Assembly: GCA_041484195.1 (NCBI GenBank)
Contig: JBGPHC010000025.1
Coordinates: 5,263 to 69,262 of the forward strand
DNA: 64,000 nucleotides
Source of the DNA: PSRI01 sp041484195
GTDB lineage: Bacteria; Bacteroidota; Bacteroidia; Chitinophagales; Chitinophagaceae
Reading direction: 5' to 3'
Below the pieces are notes generated by a model. It was not told the origin of the DNA, did not search any database, and saw only the letters and a program-made list of their open reading frames with translations. Positions 40,603-49,536 of this stretch are shown one piece after another (positions within the stretch are counted from its first letter, which is position 1; each line of letters begins with the position of its first letter). Made by a program: the position numbers and the translations under genes.

Positions 40603-41493
40603 TCATTGCAGTCCTGCCACTTCCAATTCCTTTTGCGCGGCCCTTATAACTTTTCCTTTTTTGTAGTCGAACCACCATTTAGGAGCTGTTTTCTTCATCA
40701 GGGTATCAATATGGCGCATGCCAAAAAGGTTCCAGGCACCTTGCAGCTTGCCGCTCATATTCGCCTGAAGGGCTCTCAGACTCATGGCAAAACCACTGTC
40801 GATATATTCCATGTGGTGCCAGTAGCCGGCAGGCATGAACAGCGTATCACCGTGCTCCAGAGTTGTTTCAAATCCCCTGGCGAGTTTCAAAGCGGGAAAT
40901 GCGCCATAATCGGGTTTGCCATCATTCTTATAATAATTGGAGAAATCAGCGAGGCTCAGTACTTCGTAAGGCTTGCGGTACAGTTTGTGTTGTTCTTCAA
41001 ATGGGAATAACAATACTTTCTTGCGTCCTGTAAACTGCGTGTGGAGAATATGCGACATATCAATGTCGAAGTGCATGTGCGTGATGGAAGTAGCGCCTCC
41101 GATGAAAAGCATGGGATAGCGTTTCACGAAACCCTTCATCAAAAATTCAGGCCATGTAAAATCCTGCGTGAGCTGAGGCGCGTGTTCAAAAATATTGAAG
41201 AGAAATATCCTCCATCCGGCGGGACCCTGCCTTATCATGTCAACATATTCCCCAAAACTCTTATAATCGTCTGCCTTGTTTATGGGAGTATAGGCATCAC
41301 TTTTTATGTTATTGTAAATGCCCACCTCTTTATGGCCCACGATCTCCTTGAAATAGTCCCAGGTCCATTTCTGATAGGCAGGCCATTCCCGTGAGATTCC
41401 GGTGATCACTACCGGCTTCATGGGATCATAGAACTTATCTCTAAAATCTTTGCCTGAAATATTTTCTATTCTTTCTACCGGTCTCAGCTCCAT
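40603..41493 (-). CDS. cupin-like (JmjC-type) Fe(II)/2-oxoglutarate oxygenase
   Basis: The ATG at 41493 gives 296 residues; the longer start at 41769 would read into the promoter and gene of the divergent Sua5-type protein. The fold is Cupin_8: PVVITGISREWPAYQKW at the N-terminus, HMHFDIDMSHIL with the iron ligands His141 and Asp143, a RKKVLLFPFEEQHKLY segment for cofactor binding, and the distal His in MPAGYWHHMEYI (226 or 227). Bacterial members hydroxylate protein or small-molecule targets; here the substrate is unknown. It is transcribed divergently from the Sua5/YciO gene. Confidence 0.87.
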   Translation of the reverse strand: MELRPVERIENISGKDFRDKFYDPMKPVVITGISREWPAYQKWTWDYFKEIVGHKEVGIYNNIKSDAYTPINKADDYKSFGEYVDMIRQGPAGWRIFLFNIFEHAPQLTQDFTWPEFLMKGFVKRYPMLFIGGATSITHMHFDIDMSHILHTQFTGRKKVLLFPFEEQHKLYRKPYEVLSLADFSNYYKNDGKPDYGAFPALKLARGFETTLEHGDTLFMPAGYWHHMEYIDSGFAMSLRALQANMSGKLQGAWNLFGMRHIDTLMKKTAPKWWFDYKKGKVIRAAQKELEVAGLQ

Positions 41494-41622
41494 TTTCTTA
41501 AAAATTAGCTCACGCAAAAATAATATATAGCTATTAAACATACGACAATCGTTGGTCAATTGGGATAAAGATTTGACCTCTTGCTGACAGTATCTTCGTA
41601 ATTTTCGTCTAAAAACAGGCCT

Positions 41623-42246
41623 ATGTTGTTGCACATCCATCCGGAAAATCCGCAGCCCAGGCATATTCAAAATATTATTCAGTGCCTGCAAAGCGGCGGT
41701 GTAATCATTTATCCCACAGATACCATTTATGGTCTGGGTTGTGATATATTCCAGCAAAAAGCCATACAAAGGATTTGCAGGATCAAACAGGTTGATCCCA
41801 AGAAAATCAATTTCTCATTCATCTGTTATGACCTCAGCGACCTCAGCCAATACACCAAAAGTATTTCCACACCTTTATACCGAATCCTGAAAACCTGTCT
41901 TCCGGGTCCCTACACTTTCATTTTACCAGCCGGTAAAGAGGTGCCGAAAATTTTAAAGAGTAAAAAGAATACAGTGGGCATTAGGGTTCCGGACAATCTT
42001 ATTGCACGCACCATTGTGAAGGAACTTGGCCATCCTATCCTGAGCACTACTTTACCGGGAAATATGGTGGAAGAATACACCGATCCGGAAATCATTTATG
42101 AAAAATTCAAAGATCTGGCTGATATAATTGTGGATGGAGGGATTGGGGGCATGGTGCCTTCAACCGTTATTGATTGCACTGGGCCTGAGCCCGCATTAAT
42201 AAGGCTGGGATTGGGAGAAATTGACCAGATAGGAATTGAACCTTGA
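41623..42246 (+). CDS. Sua5/YciO/YrdC family protein (L-threonylcarbamoyladenylate synthase type)
   Basis: The 207-residue product has the YrdC-like core: GGVIIYPTDTIYGLGCDIFQQKAIQRICRIKQ (the Lys-Arg-Ser-Asn-type binding region, here RIKQ), PGPYTFILPA, GIRVPDN and PSTVIDCT. This protein is of YciO size and lacks a C-terminal Sua5 domain. The family makes threonylcarbamoyl-AMP for t6A in tRNA; YciO's role is less certain. It is divergent from the cupin gene. Confidence 0.9.
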   Translation: MLLHIHPENPQPRHIQNIIQCLQSGGVIIYPTDTIYGLGCDIFQQKAIQRICRIKQVDPKKINFSFICYDLSDLSQYTKSISTPLYRILKTCLPGPYTFILPAGKEVPKILKSKKNTVGIRVPDNLIARTIVKELGHPILSTTLPGNMVEEYTDPEIIYEKFKDLADIIVDGGIGGMVPSTVIDCTGPEPALIRLGLGEIDQIGIEP

Positions 42247-42361
42247 CAAGAGGCCATGGCCTAAATCCTGCAGGTATATTTCTACGTTAGGTGACCAAGT
42301 CTGCATGCGGGCTGGCAGGAAGTTCTGCACATTTAACATCTTATGGGCCCCGTTCCGCGTC

Positions 42362-42400
42362 AAAAAAAGCATCTCACGCAAGATTGATGCGGAGATGCTT
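42362..42400 (-). terminator. rho-independent terminator of the 103-aa secreted protein gene
   Basis: AAGCATCTC (42367-42375) pairs with GAGATGCTT (42392-42400), with an inner CGC/GCG stem and a bulged A. The - strand then reads seven T (42368-42362). Confidence 0.85.
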
Positions 42401-42427
42401 CGCTGAAAAACCCCAAATTATCAAATC

Positions 42428-42739
42428 TTAAAACCTTTTGCGGGAATTGTGTTTCGCTCTATAGATATCCCGGCTGGTACGGTTTTCATCGCGCCTGATA
42501 TGCGCTCTTTCCCTGGGACCAATATGTCCGTCGTTGGTCTTTGCGCGATGGATATCATGACGGATATCTCTTTGTTCATAAGCCAGGCGCCGGGTTTCGC
42601 GGGGAGTCAATTCACCGCTCCTTTTGCCCTGAACAATTCTTTCTCTTTGGTTATGCTCTCGCTGCCTCACCTGCGCGCTGGCAGATGAAAGGCCAATGGC
42701 CACCAGCAAGATAGTCGTCAATAATAATTTAGTTTTCAT
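42428..42739 (-). CDS. small secreted Arg/Glu/His-rich protein
   Basis: The 103-residue product has a signal peptide (MKTKLLLTTILLVAIGLSSASAQ). The mature part of 80 residues is extremely charged, with Arg, Glu, His and Asp and no Cys (REHNQRERIVQGKRSGELTPRETRRLAYEQ). The pattern of a repeated 'LTPRETRRL / IGPRERAHI' helix is common in small exported proteins of Chitinophagaceae. The function is unknown. A strong terminator follows. Confidence 0.75.
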   Translation of the reverse strand: MKTKLLLTTILLVAIGLSSASAQVRQREHNQRERIVQGKRSGELTPRETRRLAYEQRDIRHDIHRAKTNDGHIGPRERAHIRRDENRTSRDIYRAKHNSRKRF

Positions 42740-42826
42740 GGTTCTTAAAATAAGGTGAACAATACTTTCAATGCTATAAGAGACGGGAGAAATGGAGAAG
42801 GGTTTAAGCAGGGTCGCCCAATTTTC

Positions 42827-43423
42827 TCAAAAAAGGGGCATTTGAACCGGGAGGCATTGAAAACTTCTTCTGTGATATGGACTTAACCCATGCTCCTGGA
42901 GGGCTTCCCTGTGTTGCAGTGTTGCATAACCTTTATTATGATTCCAGGCATATTGGGGAAATTTATCGTGAAGTTTCAGCATATAATCGTCTCTGTAAGT
43001 CTTGGCCAGGATGCTGGCGGCCGCGATAGAAGCAAATTGTTCATCGCCCTGGATTATGCATTCATGCGGAATATTCGAATAGGGATTGAACCTGTTACCA
43101 TCTATCAATAATAATTGCGGCAATTTCCTGAGTTTATGAATCGCCAGGTGCATGGCTTTGAAAGAAGCCTGGAGAATGTTGATCCTGTCGATCTCTTCAT
43201 GGTCAACCATCGCTACTGAAAAATCCAATGCATGTTGTTCGATAAAGATCCTGAGTTCCTCCCTTTGTTTTTCGGCTACCTGTTTGGAATCATTCAGGAG
43301 CGGATGAAAAAAATCCCGTGGCAGCATCACGGCTGCAGCGAAGACCGGCCCTGCAAGACATCCGCGGCCCGCTTCATCGCAACCTGCCTCTGTCAATTGG
43401 TTTTGGAAGAAAGATTGTAACAT
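42827..43423 (-). CDS. rnhB: ribonuclease HII
   Basis: RNase HII cuts RNA in RNA-DNA hybrids and starts removal of ribonucleotides from DNA. The 198-residue product is full length. The active-site motif is CDEAGRGCLAGPV (Asp16, Glu17), with LLLIDGNRF later (third acidic residue) and FASIAAASILAKTYRDDYM carrying the fourth. The N-terminus fits without extension. It diverges from the heme A synthase gene, with 76 bases between starts. Confidence 0.95.
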   Translation of the reverse strand: MLQSFFQNQLTEAGCDEAGRGCLAGPVFAAAVMLPRDFFHPLLNDSKQVAEKQREELRIFIEQHALDFSVAMVDHEEIDRINILQASFKAMHLAIHKLRKLPQLLLIDGNRFNPYSNIPHECIIQGDEQFASIAAASILAKTYRDDYMLKLHDKFPQYAWNHNKGYATLQHREALQEHGLSPYHRRSFQCLPVQMPLF

Positions 43424-43483
43424 GCGTGATGCAAGTTTAAGAATAAAATGTTCATGAATGCCAAATTGCTGGTGTTAGTGCAA

Positions 43484-43491
43484 TAATTTTG
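43484..43491 (+). promoter_or_regulatory. -7 element just before the heme A synthase start
   Basis: TAATTTTG matches TAnnTTTG and ends 8 nt before the ATG at 43500. No -33 TTG is seen at the usual spacing. If used, the transcript would have almost no leader. Confidence 0.45.
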
Positions 43492-43499
43492 CAGCCATT

Positions 43500-44573
43500 A
43501 TGAAGGATTCTCTTTCCAAAAACCCCAATAAGGCCATAGCAATTTGGTTGCTGGCCGGCACATTCATGATCATGGTACAGGTGCTGCTGGGCGGCATTAC
43601 GCGGCTCACCGAATCCGGACTCTCCATCACCGAATGGAACCCTATTACGGGCGTATTGCCTCCTTTGAATGAGTCAGCCTGGTTGATGGAATTTGATAAA
43701 TACAAACGCACGGACCAATTCAGGTATATACATCCCGATTTCACCCTTTCGGATTTTAAGTTCATTTTTTTCTGGGAATGGCTTCACCGGGTCTGGGCGC
43801 GCTTGCTTGGCATTGTCTTCATCGCCGGATTCGTTTATTTTCTCTGGAAAAGACAATTCAAAAAGGGTATGATCCTGCCGCTATTGCTATTATTTGTTCT
43901 GGGCGCTTTGCAGGGGGCAATCGGCTGGATCATGGTTAAGAGCGGGCTCGTGCCCGAAAAGTATTTTGTGGGACATATTCAATTGGCGACGCATTTTATC
44001 GCCGCCCTGCTCTTACTCATGTACACATTTTGGTTTGCCTTACGGTTATTAGTACCCGAAAATCAATTAGTATGGAATTATTCTCTTCGACGTCTCAGTT
44101 TATCAATCTTAACGCTATTGTTTCTGCAATTGACCTATGGCGCCTTCATGGCAGGCCTGAGGGCCGGCGCTGTGGCCCCCACCTGGCCCACGATCAATGG
44201 TTCCTGGTTTCCGGATAGCCTCTTCACCGGATCGGGACTGCTCAATTACACTGATAACCCATTCATGGTGCAATTCATTCATCGCGGGTTGGCTTATCTC
44301 CTGGCAATACTCACAGTGATATGGTTCATCATGGCCCGAAAAACGAAAGCGACAGCCTGGTTCAGCAAATCCAGGGATCTTCCCATTGTGATGGTGACGA
44401 TACAATTGATACTGGGCATACTGACCGTCACCCACGCATCGTCAGCGACCGACCTGCTGTGGTTGGGAGTCGCGCACCAATTTGTTGCCATGCTTTTGCT
44501 GGTGGTTTGGATTTGGATGTTTTACGTATTGAGAGGGACTGGTAGCACGTCCATTCAAAGTACGCGGAGTTGA
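43500..44573 (+). CDS. ctaA: heme A synthase (COX15/CtaA family)
   Basis: CtaA/COX15 oxidises heme O to heme A for aa3-type cytochrome oxidases. The 357-residue product has eight predicted membrane helices. LGGITRLTESGLSITEWNPITGVLPP is the conserved N-terminal region. Heme-ligand His residues are expected in EWLHRVWARLLG, GHIQLATHFIAALLLL, QFIHRGLAYLLA and GVAHQFVAMLLL, and all four His are visible. It marks an aerobic organism. The other oxidase genes are not in the window. Confidence 0.95.
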   Translation: MKDSLSKNPNKAIAIWLLAGTFMIMVQVLLGGITRLTESGLSITEWNPITGVLPPLNESAWLMEFDKYKRTDQFRYIHPDFTLSDFKFIFFWEWLHRVWARLLGIVFIAGFVYFLWKRQFKKGMILPLLLLFVLGALQGAIGWIMVKSGLVPEKYFVGHIQLATHFIAALLLLMYTFWFALRLLVPENQLVWNYSLRRLSLSILTLLFLQLTYGAFMAGLRAGAVAPTWPTINGSWFPDSLFTGSGLLNYTDNPFMVQFIHRGLAYLLAILTVIWFIMARKTKATAWFSKSRDLPIVMVTIQLILGILTVTHASSATDLLWLGVAHQFVAMLLLVVWIWMFYVLRGTGSTSIQSTRS

Positions 44574-44725
44574 GAATGATTCTGGAGGTTTCGATTGAAG
44601 AAATCAATTTTCAATTCCGGTGATCAATGTATAGACCTGGGAACCGCGGGCCTTAATTTTTGGCGAATGATATTATTCTTAACTTGTTCAACGTTTCATT
44701 CAGGAGAAGTACATAATGAAATTGA

Positions 44726-47008
44726 ATGCGGATTAATGCTTCCATTAAAGAATACCTGACAGGATTTTATCATTCCTTCCCTGTGCAACTGTTAATTTTA
44801 CATTTGCGCAGATACCAGGTGTTTCTGATTTTCTGGTTCCTGCTTGCCAGTGCCATCAATGGTGATTTCATGAGTAATTTCGGGGCCTACTCACTTTTTT
44901 TGGCTCCGGAATATCTGGGGAAGGTCAACCCGCTGAGCATGGCCTTGGTGGGAATGACAACGGCCGTATTCATCATGAGTTGGAATGTAACCACCTTCAT
45001 CCTTCACAGCAAGCAATTCAAGTTCCTGGCCACCACTTCCAAACCTTTTCTCAAGTATTGTATCAACAATTCGATAATACCCATATTATTCCTGATTTTT
45101 TATTTTGTCGAGAGCGTTCAATTCGACCGAACGCGCGAGTTGTTGTCCGTGGGCGAAATTGCAGGCCTGGCGGGCGGTTTCATTGCGGGCCTGATCTTCA
45201 TGTTCCTAATTTCTTTTCTATATTTTTTCAGAACGGAAAAAACGCTGATGCGTAAGATGGAACCCGTTTTTCGCGACCCCAAGGCATTCGCAGCTCAATT
45301 TGGCGTGGGTGGAAACCACTTTCATGAAAAAGGATTGATGCAAGTTGACTGGTTTTACAATACCAGGCTCAAACTAAAAAGACCCCGGAATGTGACACAT
45401 TATTCCCAGGAATTCATCGATACCGTATTTAAACGACATCATTTTTCAGCAGTACTGTCCATCATTTTAGCATTTCTGTTTCTGGCGCTTGTAGGTTTAC
45501 TCATAGATCACCGGATATTCAAGATACCCGCGGCTGCTGCAATCCTGTTGTTTTTTGCGATATTGATCGGAGCGGCGGGAGCCCTTACATATTGGCTGAA
45601 AAGCTGGGCCTTTCCTGTATTGCTTGTCTTTTACCTGATCCTGAATTTTCTTTTTGAAAAGGAAGTGATTGATCCCAGGAACAAGGCCTATGGGCTGAAC
45701 TATTCCAATATTGACGATAGACCCGCATACAGGAGGGATAGCGTTCTGGAATTGTGTTCGCTCGACAAAATGAAAGCCGACAAACAGAATATGATTCATA
45801 TCCTGGAGCGTTGGAAACAAAAACAGGGCGAGGAAAAACCATTGTTTTATGTGGTCAATGTGAGTGGCGGCGGCACCCGTTCTGCCACATTCACACTGAA
45901 TGTGCTGCAACAACTCGACAGCTTCATGCATGGAGACATGATGAAGAAGACCTTTCTGATCACCGGAGCTTCGGGAGGAATGCTGGGGGCCACTTATTAT
46001 CGTGAATTGTACCGTCTCAGGCAAGAAGGAGAACCGATCAATCTTCAGGATGAAAAATATGCGAACGATATCTCCAAAGACCTGCTCAATGCTTTGTTTT
46101 CTTCATTTGTGTCCAGGGATTTGTTTGCTCCGGCGCAACGCTTCACCATTGGAAACTATAAGTATGCCAAAGACAGGGGATATGCATTTGAACAGCAGCT
46201 CAATGTAAATACACGCGGCATTTTGGATCATCAAATGAAAGATTTTAAGATTGATGAATATTTTGCCAATATCCCCCTGATGCTGTACAGCTCCACCATC
46301 ACCAGCGACGGAAGAAAAATGATGATCAGTACACAACCTATCAGTTTCATGATGCGGGATTGGCCTGATACTGCGGGAGGGATCTTTGCCGAGCCAGACG
46401 CCATAGATTTCAGCGCCATGTTCAAGAGACAGGATCCGTTAAACCTCCGGCTTCTTTCGGCCTTGCGGATCAATGCCACATTCCCTTATGTATTGCCAAA
46501 TGTATGGCTTCCATCAACGCCCATTATAGACGTGATGGACGCAGGCATGCGCGACAATTACGGACAGGAAACATCCCTGCGTTTTCTCAGCATATTTAAT
46601 GACTGGCTGGCTGCCAATACCAGGGGTGTTGCGTTTATACAGATCCGTGATAGGAGGAGAGGAGAATGGGAAGATGCTTACGAGGATCCCAGCATCAGGG
46701 GCTTAATCACCAAGCCGATCATGACCCTGCAACATAATTGGATGAAGATGCAGGATTATTATCATGAAGAACTGATCCAGTATAGCGATAAGGCTTTCAA
46801 TTTCCCATTTGAAAAAGTCACTTTTTCCTATATACCCACTAATGCCCAACAGGGTGCCGCGCTGAATTTTCACCTGACCGCCAAGGAAAAATTAGATATC
46901 AGGGAAGCGCTCTATTCTCCGGAAAATGCGGCCGCTTTCAACCGGGTCAGGCAGCTTTCCAGTCCCGGAACTAAGCCGGCTGGATTAGGAGAAAAGCCGA
47001 AGGGATGA
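44726..47008 (+). CDS. membrane-anchored patatin-like phospholipase
   Basis: The 760-residue product has an N-terminal membrane part (about eight hydrophobic segments up to residue 320), then a patatin domain: oxyanion motif SGGGTRSA (about 380), nucleophile Ser in GASGG (about 415) and the catalytic Asp in DAGMRDNYG (about 603; patatins have DGG/DAG). Patatins release fatty acids from lipids. The long membrane part is unusual for soluble patatins and would keep the enzyme at the inner membrane. Its 3' end overlaps the convergent lipid kinase gene by 38 bases. Confidence 0.88.
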   Translation: MRINASIKEYLTGFYHSFPVQLLILHLRRYQVFLIFWFLLASAINGDFMSNFGAYSLFLAPEYLGKVNPLSMALVGMTTAVFIMSWNVTTFILHSKQFKFLATTSKPFLKYCINNSIIPILFLIFYFVESVQFDRTRELLSVGEIAGLAGGFIAGLIFMFLISFLYFFRTEKTLMRKMEPVFRDPKAFAAQFGVGGNHFHEKGLMQVDWFYNTRLKLKRPRNVTHYSQEFIDTVFKRHHFSAVLSIILAFLFLALVGLLIDHRIFKIPAAAAILLFFAILIGAAGALTYWLKSWAFPVLLVFYLILNFLFEKEVIDPRNKAYGLNYSNIDDRPAYRRDSVLELCSLDKMKADKQNMIHILERWKQKQGEEKPLFYVVNVSGGGTRSATFTLNVLQQLDSFMHGDMMKKTFLITGASGGMLGATYYRELYRLRQEGEPINLQDEKYANDISKDLLNALFSSFVSRDLFAPAQRFTIGNYKYAKDRGYAFEQQLNVNTRGILDHQMKDFKIDEYFANIPLMLYSSTITSDGRKMMISTQPISFMMRDWPDTAGGIFAEPDAIDFSAMFKRQDPLNLRLLSALRINATFPYVLPNVWLPSTPIIDVMDAGMRDNYGQETSLRFLSIFNDWLAANTRGVAFIQIRDRRRGEWEDAYEDPSIRGLITKPIMTLQHNWMKMQDYYHEELIQYSDKAFNFPFEKVTFSYIPTNAQQGAALNFHLTAKEKLDIREALYSPENAAAFNRVRQLSSPGTKPAGLGEKPKG

Positions 47009-47864
47009 CTTCAATCCTGAATTCATCGGCCGTTGGTTTAGGATCACCGTCAATGTGGAAAGGCGCCTGCTGAAGATTTCTGATGGTCAAGGAATCTGTC
47101 TGGAAATACAAAATCCCATCATCCTTAAATATTTTTTCCCTGATATCTCCTTTCCTAACCTGCCGGAATACGGATTTCAGCATCCGGAACTTGCTCATTT
47201 TCTGAACTACTACTATATCCAACAATCCATCGTGGAGGCTGGCCTTTGGAGCGATGGTGAAACGATTGCCGAATTGATTGCTGTTGGCAATGCTGATGAA
47301 GAAAGCCTCAGTCTTAAAATTATTCCCTTTCGCAGAAATTTCAAATGAATAAGGCCGCGCGTTCATAAAATTCCGAAGGGTTTGCCAGATATAAGTGACA
47401 AGACCGCGTTTATGCTGCATTGCAAAATCATGCGCTACCTGCGCGTCGAAGCCCAGCCCGCTCAGCATACAGGAGAACTGCATATTGATCAGGAATGCAT
47501 CAGTTTCCCTGGCCTTTCCGGTAATAATAAGTTCGAGAGCTTTTTTCGTATTCCTCGGTATGCCTGCAGCCAGAGCAAGTCCGTTGCCAGATCCGCAGGG
47601 CAGCAGTCCGAACCTGACCCGGGTATCGCGGAGCCCATTGACCACGGCGCTGATGGTACCATCACCACCGGCTACTATAACGTCAGTAAAATTTTCATTC
47701 AGGATCTTTTCCCGCAGAGGCGCATAACTCCCTTCGGGATTCGTAGCAAGTATTTCGAATTGAATTTGATTATCCCCCACAAAGGCTTCAATGGATTTCC
47801 TCATCCTTGACCTATTGCCCTTCCCCGCGATGGGGTTGAATAAGAAAATCATCTTCCTGTTCAT
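46971..47864 (-). CDS. diacylglycerol kinase family lipid kinase (YegS/BmrU-like)
   Basis: The ATG at 47864 gives 297 residues (a TTG five codons upstream is the alternative). The glycerol/sphingolipid kinase motifs are present: FLFNPIAGKGNR (N-terminal ATP-binding region), VAGGDGTISAVVNGL (GGDGT) and GSGNGLALAAGIP. A C-terminal beta-rich domain follows. Such enzymes phosphorylate diacylglycerol or other lipids. It converges with the patatin gene and overlaps its 3' end by 38 bases; the two may work on linked lipid pools. Confidence 0.92.
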   Translation of the reverse strand: MNRKMIFLFNPIAGKGNRSRMRKSIEAFVGDNQIQFEILATNPEGSYAPLREKILNENFTDVIVAGGDGTISAVVNGLRDTRVRFGLLPCGSGNGLALAAGIPRNTKKALELIITGKARETDAFLINMQFSCMLSGLGFDAQVAHDFAMQHKRGLVTYIWQTLRNFMNARPYSFEISAKGNNFKTEAFFISIANSNQFGNRFTIAPKASLHDGLLDIVVVQKMSKFRMLKSVFRQVRKGDIREKIFKDDGILYFQTDSLTIRNLQQAPFHIDGDPKPTADEFRIEVIPSAFLLIQPA

Positions 47865-47909
47865 CCTTGCAATATACAAAGGATTTAAAAAGGCATTGGA
47901 AAACGGCGG

Positions 47910-48350
47910 CTATTCAATCTTCAGCCTGCAAATAAGAATCCTCCTGATCCTTATCGCCGAGGCCAGCTTTTCATCCAATGGCTCACTGTAGGTGTATAGT
48001 GATATTATCTTGCGCCCTGCTTTCAGCAATTGAGATTGCTTCAAGGGAATGCCAAACATGCCGGAAGATGAACCGAATTTGAAACGGGAAATTTCTTCAT
48101 CACCATTATAAAAGACAAAACTCCTGTTCCAACCCTTGGGTATAACGCTTTCCTGGTAATCGATCCTGAGCATTTTTGATCGTGAGAGGCGGGACTTTTT
48201 CAGGACGATAATGGTACTGTCTGGATGCTGCGTTACCGAGCCTTCCGCGACCTGCTTTTTGTCCAGGTAAATTTTCCAGGCCGATGTCTGGGCATGCGCC
48301 ATTAAACCGCAGCCAAAGCTGGCAAAGAGAAGGATGAGAATGAATTTCAT
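47910..48350 (-). CDS. secreted protein of unknown function
   Basis: The 146-residue product has a signal peptide (to about AHAQ, residue 21). The mature part is beta-rich (AWKIYLDKKQVAEGSV, STIIVLKKSRLSRSKMLRIDYQES, NRSFVFYNGDEEISRFKFGS). No domain is recognised. It lies 46 bases upstream of the lipid kinase gene on the same strand and may be co-transcribed. Confidence 0.7.
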   Translation of the reverse strand: MKFILILLFASFGCGLMAHAQTSAWKIYLDKKQVAEGSVTQHPDSTIIVLKKSRLSRSKMLRIDYQESVIPKGWNRSFVFYNGDEEISRFKFGSSSGMFGIPLKQSQLLKAGRKIISLYTYSEPLDEKLASAIRIRRILICRLKIE

Positions 48351-48430
48351 GGCAAAATTATACAGGTAAAGTTACATCGTAAGACTCTGCTGACTATTTG
48401 AAAGTTGGGAATTGCTTACCTGTTATAGCA

Positions 48431-49480
48431 TTACCAATTCAGCAAGGCGCTAGCCCAGGTAAATCCGCTTCCAAAAGCGGCGAGACAAACCAGGTCACCT
48501 TCAGCTATCCTTCCCAGTTCCCATGCTTCGCATAAGGCGATTGGAATAGACGCTGCCGTGGTATTGCCATATTTTTGAATATTATTATAGACCTGGTCAT
48601 CATTCAGTTTCAGTCTTTGCTGCACAAACTGGCTGATGCGAAGATTCGCCTGGTGCGGTATGAGCAGCTTGATATCGGATGTCTGCTTGCCATTTGCCTG
48701 CAGCGCCTCCATGATGACTTCAGGAAATTTTACAACAGCTTTCTTGAAAACTGAGGGCCCATCCATATATGGAAAATTCTGTGCATGTTCGATCATTGCA
48801 TGACTCATGAACATTTCCCCTAATGCCGCATCGTCAAAATCCGCCAGTTTTTTATCGCTCCAATGGTTGGCATGTGTACCAGGATTATAGAGTGCCAGCA
48901 ATTCGGCGCTATCACCATCACTGTGAAGATGTGTGCTTAAGATGCCCTGGTTCATATTGGAAGAGGGCTGCAACACAACTGCGCCTGCACCATCTCCAAA
49001 AATAACCGACACATTTCTCCCCCTCGTGCTGAAGTCCAGTCCGAATGAATGTTTTTCACTGCCAATCACCAGGATATTCTTGTACATGCCAGACTTAATG
49101 AATTGGTCGCCCACACTCAGCGCATATATGAATCCGCTGCATTGATTGCGAACATCAAGAGCCCCCACTTCTTTCATTTTCATGGCGCGTTGAACCAGCA
49201 CGCCACAGCCAGGAAAATAATAATCCGGAGAGAGTGTGGCAAAGATTATGAAATCGATATCATCTGGTCCGATTCCCGCCCTTGCGATGGCTATCCGGGC
49301 GGCTTCAACACCCATTGTCGCCGTGGTTTCCCCGGTACGATTCGCGAACCTTCTTTCCTGGATTCCCGTTCTTTCCTGAATCCATTCATCAGTGGTGTCC
49401 ATAAAACGGGTGAGATCATTGTTAGTGACGATCTGTTCGGGCAAATACATGCCTATTCCGGCAATCCTAGTTCGTATCAT
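48431..49480 (-). CDS. fabH: 3-oxoacyl-ACP synthase III (FabH-like)
   Basis: KAS III condenses acetyl- or branched acyl-CoA with malonyl-ACP at the start of fatty acid synthesis. The 349-residue product is slightly longer than typical FabH (about 320-330). It has the catalytic Cys114 in DVRNQCSGFIYAL, His in LLIPHQANLRI, Asn in YGNTTAASIP, and GDGAGAVVL. FabH-like proteins of this kind in Bacteroidota also serve in 'ketoacyl-ACP synthase' side paths, so the exact substrate is inferred. It is monocistronic. Confidence 0.9.
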   Translation of the reverse strand: MIRTRIAGIGMYLPEQIVTNNDLTRFMDTTDEWIQERTGIQERRFANRTGETTATMGVEAARIAIARAGIGPDDIDFIIFATLSPDYYFPGCGVLVQRAMKMKEVGALDVRNQCSGFIYALSVGDQFIKSGMYKNILVIGSEKHSFGLDFSTRGRNVSVIFGDGAGAVVLQPSSNMNQGILSTHLHSDGDSAELLALYNPGTHANHWSDKKLADFDDAALGEMFMSHAMIEHAQNFPYMDGPSVFKKAVVKFPEVIMEALQANGKQTSDIKLLIPHQANLRISQFVQQRLKLNDDQVYNNIQKYGNTTAASIPIALCEAWELGRIAEGDLVCLAAFGSGFTWASALLNW

Positions 49481-49536
49481 GTAATCCGATGTTTAAAGGA
49501 GAAATCATAAAAAGAATGGAGGAGGGAATGCGATAC

